Below are positions 55,223-63,450 of a stretch of 64,000 bases of DNA, piece after piece; within the stretch, counting starts at the first letter, position 1, and each line of letters opens with the position of its first letter. The position numbers and the translations under genes are program-made. This DNA is from AV40 sp038230255. Lineage in GTDB: Bacteria; Verrucomicrobiota; Verrucomicrobiia; Chthoniobacterales; UBA10450. Where the stretch lies: assembly GCA_038230255.1 (NCBI GenBank), contig JBBRNP010000006.1:141743-205742 (forward strand). The letters run 5' to 3'. The notes below the pieces were generated by a model. The model searched no databases and was not told the origin of the DNA. It worked only from the letters and a program-made list of their open reading frames with translations.

Positions 55223-55657
55223 TCAACGAACTCGAAACAAAGCTTGGCCGAATTGCACCGGCTTACTATTTTCGGCCACGACTTCGGCAATGACGCCGCT
55301 GGTTTCCGCCTTGATTTCGTTCATCACTTTCATCGCCTCGATAATACAGACCACCGTGTCCTCGTTCACTTTTGTTCCAACATCGACAAACGGCGAAGCA
55401 TCCGGTGACGCCCCCCGATAAAAAGTGCCGACCATCGGGGAAACAATGTCTTTGAGCGACGCGTCTGCGAGAGCCGGAGCCGCTCCCGCCGTTGCCGGAC
55501 CGTTTACCACCGTGGGCGCCATTGTTGACGTGATAATCGGTTGATCGCCCAAACCTTTTTGCAGTTTGATGCGGAAGCCGTCCTTCTCCATTTCGAAAAC
55601 GGAGAGATCGTTCTTCTTCATCAAGTCGATGATGGCTTTGATGTCTTTTAGGTCCAC
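55223..55657 (-). CDS. accB: biotin carboxyl carrier protein
   Basis: 144 aa. The GTG at 55657 has a good ribosome site (CAGGAGAG) 8 bases upstream and gives the usual start VDLKDIKAIIDLMKKND. The biotinyl domain has VSPMVGTFYRGASP and the biotin-acceptor lysine in EAMKVMNEIKA. A longer frame from 55726 exists but is not family-like. Operon with accC. Confidence 0.95.
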   Translation of the reverse strand: MDLKDIKAIIDLMKKNDLSVFEMEKDGFRIKLQKGLGDQPIITSTMAPTVVNGPATAGAAPALADASLKDIVSPMVGTFYRGASPDASPFVDVGTKVNEDTVVCIIEAMKVMNEIKAETSGVIAEVVAENSKPVQFGQALFRVR

Positions 55658-55770
55658 GGCGTAACTCTCCTGGGATGAAAGGGAGGCGTTTACGTAAAGC
55701 GGTTTTACGAGGCAGGTCAAGTCCATGCCCGCAAGATCGACATCTACGCCTCCTGGGGAGGACTAACCGA

Positions 55771-56025
55771 TCACCACCAGGTCCGCCACCGCCGCGCGAC
55801 GAAAAAGGATCCGAACGAGGCCGGCAGCATATAAAGAAAGGTAAAGGGCAGGATGAGGTCGAGCTGCCCAATCACGTTTTCGCGGAGGGTATACTTGCTG
55901 GACAATGTTCCGGACGTAATCTCGAAGAGAACAAAAACTACGATTGCCGCCACCACAGTCACGACTCGCCTCATCTGCAACCGGTAGCGAAAAACATAAC
56001 CAACGTCGCGCCAAGAGTTCCACAA
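55771..56025 (-). CDS. small membrane protein (uncertain)
   Basis: 84 aa from a TTG at 56025. Two membrane segments (VVTVVAAIVVFVLFEI and ILPFTFLYMLPASFGSFF) and a basic end (RRWRTWW). No recognised family. It lies between accB and the divergent pseudouridine synthase gene. It could be spurious, but its hydrophobic pattern and codon choice look coding. Confidence 0.45.
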   Translation of the reverse strand: MWNSWRDVGYVFRYRLQMRRVVTVVAAIVVFVLFEITSGTLSSKYTLRENVIGQLDLILPFTFLYMLPASFGSFFVARRWRTWW

Positions 56026-56037
56026 ATTAAGACAGGA

Positions 56038-56958
56038 ATGATCAACACTACCGAAGCCAGGATTTCGCGAGCGAACACTCCTGTTTCGCAGCGAACGTCA
56101 GCGTTGCGCTTCACCGTTGTCGACGAAACCGACGATTACATCGTGGTCGATAAGCCGCCGTTCCTGTTAACGCATCCCACCAAGCCGGACCAACGCACCA
56201 CACTTTGGAAAGAACTGCGCGAACTTCTCGCGTTCGAGATCGCCAACGGCGGGCAGGTCTCAATCGTGAACCGGTTGGATCGCGAAACGAGCGGACTGGT
56301 TCTGGTCGCGAAAACAGCGGCGGCCGCGCGCCGATTCGGATTGCTCATGCAAGAGCATCGCTTGCACAAAGAATATCTCGCGATCGTTTGGGGCTGGCCG
56401 GAATGGGAAACCAACATCGTCGATGCGCCGATGGATCGACAAGGCAAGCACCAAGCGTCAGCAATTTGGCTGAAACAAATGATTCATCCTGGTGGCGCGC
56501 CGGCGCTGACGGGGTTTCGAGTCGAACAGCGCTTCACAACTCCGAAAGCCTTCGCGAGCGGTGGATCGACATCTCCACCCTCACCTGCCGCTTCGCGACT
56601 TCCTCTCCCTGGCCAGGGAGAGGATGGAGGTGAGGGTCGAATCGAAATTCAGAGACGAAATTGTGTGTTCTCTGAAAACAAGTTTGCTCTGGTTCGCGCG
56701 ATTCCGAAAACCGGACGCACGCATCAGATTCGCGTCCATCTCGCTTCGCTTGGTCATCCGGTCGTCGGCGACAAGATTTACGGACCAAACGAGCAACATT
56801 ACTTGGAATTTATCGAGACCGGCTGGACCACCAAGCTCGAACGCCAGTTACTCCTGCCGCGTCACGCGCTCCATTCCGCCAAGCTCGAAATCGAGAACGG
56901 GCAGCAATGGACAAGTCAATTACCGCAAGATTTGACCCGCTTTGTGGACGATTCCTAA
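56038..56958 (+). CDS. RluA-family pseudouridine synthase with an in-frame repeat insertion
   Basis: 306 aa from the ATG at 56038, with a possible ribosome site AGGA. It has the RluA signature NRLDRETSGLVLVAKT with the catalytic Asp, HRLHKEYLAIVWGWP and the C-terminal PKTGRTHQIRVHLASLGHPVVGDKIYG. Residues about 180-204 (PPSPAASRLPLPGQGEDGGEG) do not fit the fold: they are a palindromic repeat (56571-56638) translated in frame between two core motifs. The earlier open frame from 55675 is not needed. Modifies rRNA or tRNA uridine; the target site is unknown. Confidence 0.9.
   Translation: MINTTEARISRANTPVSQRTSALRFTVVDETDDYIVVDKPPFLLTHPTKPDQRTTLWKELRELLAFEIANGGQVSIVNRLDRETSGLVLVAKTAAAARRFGLLMQEHRLHKEYLAIVWGWPEWETNIVDAPMDRQGKHQASAIWLKQMIHPGGAPALTGFRVEQRFTTPKAFASGGSTSPPSPAASRLPLPGQGEDGGEGRIEIQRRNCVFSENKFALVRAIPKTGRTHQIRVHLASLGHPVVGDKIYGPNEQHYLEFIETGWTTKLERQLLLPRHALHSAKLEIENGQQWTSQLPQDLTRFVDDS
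56571..56638. repeat. palindromic repeat inserted in the pseudouridine synthase gene
   Basis: About 68 bp. The centre CTCTCCCTGGCCAGGGAGAG is self-complementary, and the flanks CCACCCTCACCT and GGAGGTGAGGG also pair. The same element family is intergenic at 59192-59310. Confidence 0.85.
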
Positions 56959-56979
56959 ACAAGGGCGCGCGCTGCACCG

Positions 56980-57087
56980 GTCATCCCGAACAAAGTGAGG
57001 GATCTCTCATTAACACAGTTGAGCACGCTAAGTACCTTGCGCGACCATGCTTCGATTGTGGGATCCCTCGCGTCCGCTCGGGATGAC
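56980..57087. repeat. dispersed inverted repeat, same family as 3411-3518
   Basis: About 108 bp in the gap after the pseudouridine synthase gene, with ends GTCATCCCGA and GGGATGAC. Its arms fold back on each other. Confidence 0.85.
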
Positions 57088-57096
57088 ACACCGGAT

Positions 57097-57684
57097 CTAA
57101 AGATATTTCCAATTCTGAGGTTTGCCCTGGGCCAGCCACTGGATCGCAGTTTGCAATCGGCGCTTCCGCGTCTCCTCGCGCTTCGCGTCCGTGATCCACT
57201 GCACATATTCTTTTTTGTGGCTGTAACTGAAATTCTCAAACGTCTTTCGCGCTTTCGAATGTTTTTGTAGCGCCGCTTTCAGATCGGCCGGCACGCTCAC
57301 CTTTTGTTTCGCTCGCGATCGCGGACGGGACTTCTTAACGCCGGCTTCGTTTAGTTTCGCTGCGTTTCGAACGTAGCCGGCCAAAGTTTTCGCATCGGGC
57401 AAATCGTTAACCGACGTGATCCGGCCGAAATGCCCCATCGCGCCTTTGTGTTTCGCGGCAAAAATGAGCGAGCCTTTCCAAAAACCAAAGGCACAGTGCT
57501 CTTTGAAGGCCTACATAAAACAAATGATCCCATTGCGTTCGAAAAACGGGAAATTCCACTTGATCGTTTCTTCCACATCCGGGCAGGCGGTGTGCACGGT
57601 TTTGCGCAAGCGTTTCAGGATCGGCCGGGCAAAGGGCGCCGCGCGTTTAATATAGGCGTCAACGCGTGGATCTTTATCGGCCAT
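57097..57684 (-). pseudogene. YdeI/DUF1801-type gene interrupted by an in-frame TAG
   Basis: The frame from ATG 57684 gives MADKDPRVDAYIKRAAPFAR and, after a TAG at 57513-57511 (codon 58), AFKEHCAFGFWKGSLIFAAK, then MGHFGRITSVNDLPDAKTL and so on to 57097. The halves join without a gap in the family, so the stop is the only lesion, either a nonsense mutation or a sequencing error. A change from CAG (Gln) would be enough. Unmutated length would be about 195 aa. Start, length and order are as in DUF1801/YdeI proteins. Confidence 0.75.
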
Positions 57685-57691
57685 TCGATTT

Positions 57692-58057
57692 CTAACTATT
57701 CTCGCGCGGCGTTTGCGACGAGCTGGCTGCGGTATACGCGAGCCGCTTTCTACGAATCAGCATCAAATTGCGAATGTAAATGATCGAGTTCGGGAGATAC
57801 GCGAGAATGCCCACCGGATCGCGCCGGAAAAGAAAATAGACAAACATGATGATGCTTCCGGCGATGCTCCAGTACCAGAACGAAACCGGAATGACGCTTT
57901 CCCCTTGGCGTTCGGACGTCCACCATTGCACCAGAAAACGCATCGAGAATGTCACCGTCCCGATTAAGCCGAGGATGACGAGATAGTTCCAGTCCAGGCC
58001 GAGAAACCGGTGCTCCCGGCCGAACCACGTTATGGCAATGAAGGATAGAAGATTCAT
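57692..58057 (-). CDS. lipid A biosynthesis N-terminal (LAB_N) domain protein
   Basis: 121 aa with three membrane segments and the LAB_N phrase FSMRFLVQWWTSERQGESVIPVSFWYWSIAGSI broken as FSMRFLVQWW and SVIPVSFWYWSI. This domain also forms the start of LpxB and stands alone next to glycan transfer genes. It follows the DegT aminotransferase gene by 29 bases, same strand, so both belong to a surface-glycan set. Confidence 0.82.
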   Translation of the reverse strand: MNLLSFIAITWFGREHRFLGLDWNYLVILGLIGTVTFSMRFLVQWWTSERQGESVIPVSFWYWSIAGSIIMFVYFLFRRDPVGILAYLPNSIIYIRNLMLIRRKRLAYTAASSSQTPRENS

Positions 58058-58086
58058 ACGTATTTAGATGCTCAGCTTCGGTGCAG

Positions 58087-59175
58087 TCATTTCTTACCGA
58101 AAAATTCCAGGATCGCGTCGCAGACATAATCGACATCTTCCATCGCCAGATCGCCGTAAATCGGGAGCGAAAGAATCTCGTTCACGGCTGCTTCCGTCAT
58201 CGGCAGGCGCGGCAGATCGGAATAAAGTTTCATCGTGGCCGGCTGTTGATGGTTTCCTATTGGATAGTGAATTCCGGTGCCGATGCCTTTGCTCTTCAAA
58301 AATTCCGCCAACTCATTGCGTCGCTGAGTCCGAATGACGTACATGTGATAAACGGCGCGGGCCCACGGCCGCTCCGGCGGGATTTGGACGACGCCTTCCA
58401 GGCGATCGTTGTAATGCGCGACAACGTCGCGCCGATGCTCGTTCAATTTGTCGACGTTGCGCAACTCAACCCGGCCGACCGCCGCCTGGATTTCGTTGAA
58501 GCGAAAATTGTAGCCGACGAACTCATGCACATATTTCGACGTCTCGCCGTGATTGCGCAGCATCCGCAGTTTTCCGGCGAGAGCTGAATCGTTGGTCGTG
58601 ATGCAACCGCCATCACCCATGACCGTGAGATTTTTCGACGGATAAAACGAAAACACGCCCGCACCGGCGATCGACCCGACGCGTCGGCCGCGATACTCCG
58701 CGCCAAAAGATTGGGCGCAATCTTCGACCACCCAAAGGCCGTGTTTCTTCGCAGCCAGGAAAATTCCATCCATGTTCGCGGGATGCCCGTAAAGATGGAC
58801 CGGAAGAATTCCGACCGTGCGCGCGCTCATCGATTCCTCCAGAAGATCGACATCGATGCAGCAAGTCTCGTCGATGTCGATGAAGACCGGCCGCGCGCCC
58901 CGATGAATCATCGGTTCAATGGAAGGAAATGCGGTAAGCGACGGAACTAGAATTTCGTCGCCGGGACAAACTCCCATCGCGGGGTGCAGCATCATCGCGC
59001 CGGTGGTCCAGTTGGAACACAGGACGGCTTCTTTCGTCCCGACGTAAGCCGCGAGTTCTGCTTCGAACGCTTCGCACTCCTCTCCCAGGATGTACCAGCC
59101 CGAATTCATTGCCCGCATGCCGGCCTCTCGGACTTCGTCGTTCACGAAAACGCGGGAAAGCGGGATCTTTTTCAC
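58087..59175 (-). CDS. DegT/DnrJ/EryC1-family sugar aminotransferase
   Basis: 362 aa PLP-dependent enzyme. It has the WYILGEECEAFEAELAAYVG start, EDCAQSFGAEYRGRRVG and the PLP lysine in FSFYPSKNLTVMGDGG, and the NFRFNEIQAAVGRVEL helix. It makes an amino sugar (dTDP- or UDP-linked) for surface polysaccharide. It is upstream of the LAB_N gene on the same strand. Substrate cannot be inferred. Confidence 0.92.
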   Translation of the reverse strand: MKKIPLSRVFVNDEVREAGMRAMNSGWYILGEECEAFEAELAAYVGTKEAVLCSNWTTGAMMLHPAMGVCPGDEILVPSLTAFPSIEPMIHRGARPVFIDIDETCCIDVDLLEESMSARTVGILPVHLYGHPANMDGIFLAAKKHGLWVVEDCAQSFGAEYRGRRVGSIAGAGVFSFYPSKNLTVMGDGGCITTNDSALAGKLRMLRNHGETSKYVHEFVGYNFRFNEIQAAVGRVELRNVDKLNEHRRDVVAHYNDRLEGVVQIPPERPWARAVYHMYVIRTQRRNELAEFLKSKGIGTGIHYPIGNHQQPATMKLYSDLPRLPMTEAAVNEILSLPIYGDLAMEDVDYVCDAILEFFGKK

Positions 59176-59191
59176 AATAGATGTCCGTATT

Positions 59192-59310
59192 CGCCTCTCC
59201 CCTTGGTGAAGGGGAGAGGATTAAGGTGAGGGGTTGGGAATTGGATAAACAAGAAATGCAGAACCCTCACCCTACCCTCTCCCTTAAAAAAGGAGAGGGA
59301 GCAGAGCGGG
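59192..59310. repeat. palindromic repeats of the CTCTCCC/GGGAGAG type
   Basis: Two elements back to back: CCTCTCCCCTTGGTGAAGGGG and, further on, CCCTCACCCTACCCTCTCC with AGGAGAGGGAG. The family also interrupts the gene at 56571-56638. No ORF in this gap. Confidence 0.8.
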
Positions 59311-59441
59311 GCGGTAGAACGATTAGAATTCACGTCAGATGTCGCTCCACTTTCCAATAAGAAGAATTTGTTTCGCTTGTTGCATCTCTTACCGCTGATC
59401 AGCAAAGTCCGTCATTTAGCGCGCAGCATTAGGTGGCAGCA

Positions 59442-60179
59442 ATGAGACTCTCACGCAAGCTTCAGAAGTTACTTTCGACCGAGCTTTTCGCCAGCGCGTT
59501 CGAACATCTCAGCCGATTGACGCACCCGGTCAACAAACAGCGGATTCTGGCAACGCTCGATCGCGCGCAATTTGAAGAACTGCGTGAGCAATATCCGTAT
59601 CGGCCGGGCTCGCCGCGGATCAACCGCTTCGAGGACGTCGTTTACTGGATCGAGATCAACATCGAGCGCGCCCAAGACCTGTGGCTCGATCGCGCGCCGC
59701 CGATGCGCATTCTCGATCTTGGCTGCGGCGCCGGTTACTTCCTTTACGTCTGCAAATTCTTCGGCCACGACGTTCTCGGCTTCGATACTGATACCGAGCC
59801 GCTTTTTCGCGCGACCACCGCCTTGCTCGAGGTTCCGCGCGTGATCGGTCGGATCGAACGACGAACTCCCCTCCCCGATTTCGGTGGAAAATTCGATCTC
59901 GTGACCGCGCACCGGATTTGTTTTCACCGGATCGGCCGCGTCCGCGACGACGTTGAATGGTCGCCCGCCGATTGGGAATTTTTCTTCAACAACGTGCGGT
60001 CGCGGCTGCTAAACGAAAACGGCCGCTTGCTTCTCGACTTTAATCCGCGTCCGGATGGCTCGTCGTTTTTCACTCCCGAGTTGCGCAAATTCTTCCTGGC
60101 ACAAGGCGCGCGCATTTTTCGCTCGAAAGCGCTGCTTGGCCGTGATCCGAGGCAAAAGCCGCGCTTCAAACAATTGTAG
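59442..60179 (+). CDS. SAM-dependent methyltransferase
   Basis: 245 aa from the ATG at 59442 (ribosome site AGGTGG). Class I methyltransferase with glycine-rich motif I LDLGCGAGYFL, GFDTDTEPLF (motif II) and a GGKFDLVTAHRICFHRIG segment. No substrate family is evident. Flanked by surface-glycan genes, so it probably methylates a sugar or lipid. A GTG nine bases upstream is an alternative start. Confidence 0.83.
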   Translation: MRLSRKLQKLLSTELFASAFEHLSRLTHPVNKQRILATLDRAQFEELREQYPYRPGSPRINRFEDVVYWIEINIERAQDLWLDRAPPMRILDLGCGAGYFLYVCKFFGHDVLGFDTDTEPLFRATTALLEVPRVIGRIERRTPLPDFGGKFDLVTAHRICFHRIGRVRDDVEWSPADWEFFFNNVRSRLLNENGRLLLDFNPRPDGSSFFTPELRKFFLAQGARIFRSKALLGRDPRQKPRFKQL

Positions 60180-60180
60180 C

Positions 60181-60362
60181 TGCCGCCGTCTCTGGCGGCA
60201 GATCAGGTAGGGGCGATTGCCCCCAGCCATGCCGCTCTGCGGCAAACTACAATCGGGTACATTATTGGCGCACTAGCAGGGTGCGTAATCGCCCGCGAGT
60301 TGTAGAGGCGCTTGTCTCAAGCGCCTGTCTATTTATAACTCGGTGCTTGAGAGCAAGCACCG
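60181..60362. repeat. cluster of small palindromic repeats
   Basis: Four hairpins in a row: GCCGCC/GGCGGC, GGGGGCGATTGCCCCC-like, GGCGCTTGTCTCAAGCGCC and GGTGCTTGAGAGCAAGCACC. They fill the gap between the convergent methyltransferase and sulfotransferase genes. May act in termination or mRNA stability. Confidence 0.75.
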
Positions 60363-61118
60363 CTACAGACCTTTCCAGTCCGACAAATCCCAGCCGAGCA
60401 TTTGCTCGAGCTTGGTCATCTCGGCGGAGAAAACTCCGGAAAGATATTTTCGTTCGTCCGACCTCATCGCCCGCTCGTACGGCACAATGTTTCGATCTTT
60501 GTCCCGAACCCCGCGCAAACGCTTCACCCCAAGGAATTCAAAAATCTCGTCGAGCGTTTCCTGCTTTCGATCCCGAAAATCTTCGAACTTCACGATCTTG
60601 ACTTGTTCTCTCTGGAAAAATTCAAAGACACGTTCGAGTTGCCCGGAATAAAAACCGCGATCGACATAGACAAACCGCCGCGATTCGATTGCTGGCAATT
60701 CCGCCAGCCGATTCCGTTCTTCCTTGAGCGCATCGAGAAAATCGAGCGGCTCGCGGTCCTTGAATCGTTGCATGTTCCAGTGCGCGAACGCGCGATCCAC
60801 CGGATTTCGCAACAGGATGATGAGCTTGATTTGCGGATTGTAATTCCGGATCCGCTCCATCGCCGGCTTCCAATACAAATAACTGGGCGTCACTTCGCCG
60901 GCGAGTCCGAGCCGGACTGGCAGTAAACGGAGACGGCGTTGTCGGAAATGTCGATGCAACAAATCGTAATCGACCGGCCGCGCAAAAATCTCCTCATCAT
61001 CGAAGAAATGCAGCTCCTGGCGATCGGGCAGCGCGATCTGCGGATGTTTCTTCAAAAAATAACGCAGTGCGGTCGTGCCCGACTTTTGCGCGCCAGCGAC
61101 AATAAAATCCAGCCGCAT
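60363..61118 (-). CDS. PAPS-dependent sulfotransferase
   Basis: 251 aa with the 5'-phosphosulfate loop VAGAQKSGTTALRYFLKK (residues 7-24), the 3'-phosphate motif LLRNPVDRAFAHWNM and the GEVTPSYLYWKPAM segment. Substrate class is probably a surface glycan or lipid, given its neighbours. PAPS could be supplied by the CysNC enzyme at the left edge of the window. Downstream of the GIY-YIG gene by 8 bases, same strand. Confidence 0.88.
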   Translation of the reverse strand: MRLDFIVAGAQKSGTTALRYFLKKHPQIALPDRQELHFFDDEEIFARPVDYDLLHRHFRQRRLRLLPVRLGLAGEVTPSYLYWKPAMERIRNYNPQIKLIILLRNPVDRAFAHWNMQRFKDREPLDFLDALKEERNRLAELPAIESRRFVYVDRGFYSGQLERVFEFFQREQVKIVKFEDFRDRKQETLDEIFEFLGVKRLRGVRDKDRNIVPYERAMRSDERKYLSGVFSAEMTKLEQMLGWDLSDWKGL

Positions 61119-61125
61119 CGGCGCT

Positions 61126-61365
61126 TCACCCCGTGAGATATCGGCGCAATCGCGTTTTGAGATAACGTTTACCCCACGCAGTCTTCAAATACTTTTCCCG
61201 CTGCGCTGCGTCGCTGCGATTCAAACAGCCTTCCCAATAAACAAGGGTAAATTGCATACGTGATTTCGTCGAAGCGACAAGGCCTGCGTTATGAGTTTCT
61301 AGCCGCGCGGGCAAATCGCTCGTTAACCCAACGTAGAATTGCCGGTCTACGAGCGAACGCAACAC
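61126..61365 (-). CDS. GIY-YIG nuclease-domain protein, possibly frameshifted at the start
   Basis: 79 aa from GTG 61365. It shows the YIG part (RQFYVGLTSDLPARLETHNAG) and the Arg/Glu-bearing TLVYWEGCLNRSDAAQREKYLK. The first strand (GIY, YVYVLRS) begins upstream in the same frame with no good start codon. An ATG at 61384 is one base out of frame, and removing one T at about 61375 would give MQTYVYVLRS. The gene may therefore carry a one-base insertion. Activity is uncertain. Confidence 0.68.
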   Translation of the reverse strand: MLRSLVDRQFYVGLTSDLPARLETHNAGLVASTKSRMQFTLVYWEGCLNRSDAAQREKYLKTAWGKRYLKTRLRRYLTG

Positions 61366-61404
61366 GTAAACGTAATGTTTGCATCGGATTCCTATCTCAC
61401 GGGG

Positions 61405-61608
61405 TCAATGCGCCACCCACCAAGCGCGCAACTGCTGCATGATGGCGGTCTTGCTTGCGACTGGCACTTTCTTCGCCCAATCCCCGTTAACTTTGATCCA
61501 GTAGCTACGGGTGGGAAATGGCAGATCGACCATTTCGATTTTAAGTTGTTGTCCTGTTTGGTGATTTACGAGCGACAGAGTGTAGTGGGGGTCGGAAACT
61601 GGGGGCAT
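61405..61608 (-). CDS. small protein of unknown function
   Basis: 67 aa with a possible start ATG at 61608: MPPVSDPHYTLSLVNHQTG and LPFPTRSYWIKVNGDWAKKV. One beta-sheet-like core (TLSLVNHQTGQQLKIEMVDL). No recognised family and no signal peptide. It lies upstream of the GIY-YIG gene on the same strand. The next upstream gap (61609-61817) holds one GTTAGAT half site at 61709 and nothing else clear. Confidence 0.5.
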   Translation of the reverse strand: MPPVSDPHYTLSLVNHQTGQQLKIEMVDLPFPTRSYWIKVNGDWAKKVPVASKTAIMQQLRAWWVAH

Positions 61609-61817
61609 GTTTCCGTCCTAGCGAACTGAGCGTTCGATGGCGAGTGAGAAATTAATTTGGTCGTGAATTTTCATTTCCACGTGCATTTGTAAATTTATAG
61701 GTCTAATTCTCGTTAGATGCTAAGAGCGACTCGAAATTGCGTGCATTCGCGTCTAGAGGCACGACGTTCCGATTCGAGAACTTGTGACAAATCCCATGAA
61801 ACCCGAAAAGGAACCCG

Positions 61818-62804
61818 ATGATCTTTAATCCAAGACATGTGCTTTTAATTTTGACCGCGGCTGTCGTATTTCCGGCATGTGCGGCACACGCCGGCAATGC
61901 GCCAGATGAGACGGCGAACGTCAATTCTAACGCCAACAAGCCAGTCGCTGCCGCGCCGACCGCAGACGCATTGCTTGCTTTGGATAAGCAGGCGACCGAA
62001 GCCTACATTAAAGGTGACGCCAAATTCTTTGAAAGCTTTCTCAGCGAGAAGTTCGTGATGCACGAGGGCGGAGCTCGCCTCAGCAAGACTGACGCCGTCA
62101 AGATGATCAGCGGCGTCAAATGCGAGGTCAAAGAGGGTTGGACGTTGACCGAGCCGCAGATGTCAAAGGTCGACAATGACACTTATGTCCTGAGCTATAG
62201 GTCAAACATGGAAGGCAGCTGCACAGCGGACGGCAAAACCAAAAAATTACCAAGCCCGGTCCGTGCGGCGACCGTCTGGGCTAGAAACGGCGAAAGGTGG
62301 CAGGCCGCTTTTCATGGCGAGAATCTGATTGTTGATCCTAAAGCTGCGTCGGCCGCCGACAAACAGGGAGAGCCGAAGAAGGACGACAAGGCTGCAGCCA
62401 ACACTAACACGGCTGCTGCCTCCGCACCTGCCAACCCAATTACGAACGACTTGATGGCGGCCGAAAATTCCGTCTGGGAGGCGTGGAAGAATAAAGACGC
62501 CAAAAAGGTCGAAGACCTGACGGCCAAGGAAATTGCATTCGTCAATATCTTTGGCACCTATTTCGCAAACAAGGCCGAAGCCATCAAGGACTGGACGGGA
62601 GCAACATGCGACGTCACGAGCTTTACGCTGACGAATGGCGCCGCAACCGCCGTCTCCCCAACAGTCGGCATCCTGACATTAACGGGCACGGTTACCGGCA
62701 CCTGCGGCGGCAAGGACATCAGCGCACAGAAAATCTATGGCAACTCCGTCTATGTAAAGGAGGGCGACGCTTGGAAGTGGGCGTTTGGCTTCAATTCGCC
62801 TTAG
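61818..62804 (+). CDS. secreted protein with two NTF2/SnoaL-like domains, likely cassette-borne
   Basis: 328 aa with a signal/lipoprotein-type peptide (LLILTAAVVFPACAAHAG), ribosome site AAGGA. Two DUF4440-like repeats: residues 50-165 (ALDKQATEAYIKGDAKFFESF, WARNGERWQAAFHG) and 220-328 (ENSVWEAWKNKDAKKVEDLT, GDAWKWAFGFNSP), joined by a low-complexity alanine/lysine linker. Such domains act as binding or unknown enzymes. The gene precedes attC-A (62919), so it may be the first gene of the array. Confidence 0.75.
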   Translation: MIFNPRHVLLILTAAVVFPACAAHAGNAPDETANVNSNANKPVAAAPTADALLALDKQATEAYIKGDAKFFESFLSEKFVMHEGGARLSKTDAVKMISGVKCEVKEGWTLTEPQMSKVDNDTYVLSYRSNMEGSCTADGKTKKLPSPVRAATVWARNGERWQAAFHGENLIVDPKAASAADKQGEPKKDDKAAANTNTAAASAPANPITNDLMAAENSVWEAWKNKDAKKVEDLTAKEIAFVNIFGTYFANKAEAIKDWTGATCDVTSFTLTNGAATAVSPTVGILTLTGTVTGTCGGKDISAQKIYGNSVYVKEGDAWKWAFGFNSP

Positions 62805-62918
62805 TGAATTCGACTGCTCTTCGGTCAGTGAAAGCGCCGGGACAAATGCGGCGCTTGTGACCTAAGCGTCCTTGGAATCATCAGCCGGTCAGCGAATCTC
62901 GATGTAACGACGCAAAAC

Positions 62919-63041
62919 ATCTAACCAGGCGATGCAGCCAACCGCTGGCCGGCGTACGCTCAAGTTTTCCATGACTCAAACCTCAAATCCCGCCGCCACG
63001 CGCACTCTCGCCAGCGGTGGCTGATCTTGTTCTCGTTAGGC
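62919..63041 (+). other. attC site A (123 bp)
   Basis: ATCTAAC at the 5' end and GTTAGGC at the 3' end. Arms AGCCAACCGCTGGC (62936-62949) and GCCAGCGGTGGCT (63010-63022) pair with one extra A, the extrahelical base typical of attC. Confidence 0.88.
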
Positions 63042-63047
63042 GTAAAG

Positions 63048-63314
63048 ATGTCACAGCAGGATAGATCGCGTCTGAGGGAGGAGGTATCGTCGGCTGCACG
63101 CCATTTGGCGCAGCTTGAAGGCGAGTTCACCGCGATTGCCGCGAGGCGCAACGCGTCTGAGTCTGAAGCTGAGCGTCTCGACTGTGCGGCGGCGGCGGGC
63201 AGGGTCGGTGCCCGATTGTCCGATGCAGAGCGACGGCTGAAGGAGGCCAGAGCGGCCCTCGCCAAAGCAGGAGGTGACGAGTATGGTCAGTCCGATGAAC
63301 GCTCCAACGCCTAA
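63048..63314 (+). CDS. small coiled-coil protein in an integron cassette
   Basis: 88 aa from the ATG at 63048 (MSQQDRSRLREEVSSAA). It is an alpha-helical coiled coil (ERLDCAAAAGRVGARLSDAERRLKEARAALAKAGG). It begins 6 bases after attC-A, and its stop TAA overlaps the 5' core of attC-B (63309-63315), the usual cassette layout. No recognised family. Confidence 0.65.
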   Translation: MSQQDRSRLREEVSSAARHLAQLEGEFTAIAARRNASESEAERLDCAAAAGRVGARLSDAERRLKEARAALAKAGGDEYGQSDERSNA

Positions 63315-63431
63315 CCATGCGATGCAGTCAACCACTGGCCGGCGTACGCTCAAGTTTACCGTGACTCCAACCTCTCCACCCGCCGCCACGCGCGCCCTCG
63401 CCAGTGGTGGCTGATCTTGTTCTCGTTAGGT
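63309..63431 (+). other. attC site B (123 bp)
   Basis: GCCTAAC to GTTAGGT. Nearly identical to site A outside the centre. The arms carry a compensating change: the pair GCTGGC/GCCAGC in A is ACTGGC/GCCAGT here, so the stem is conserved by covariation. Confidence 0.9.
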
Positions 63432-63450
63432 GACTTCTGCATCTCCCGTC

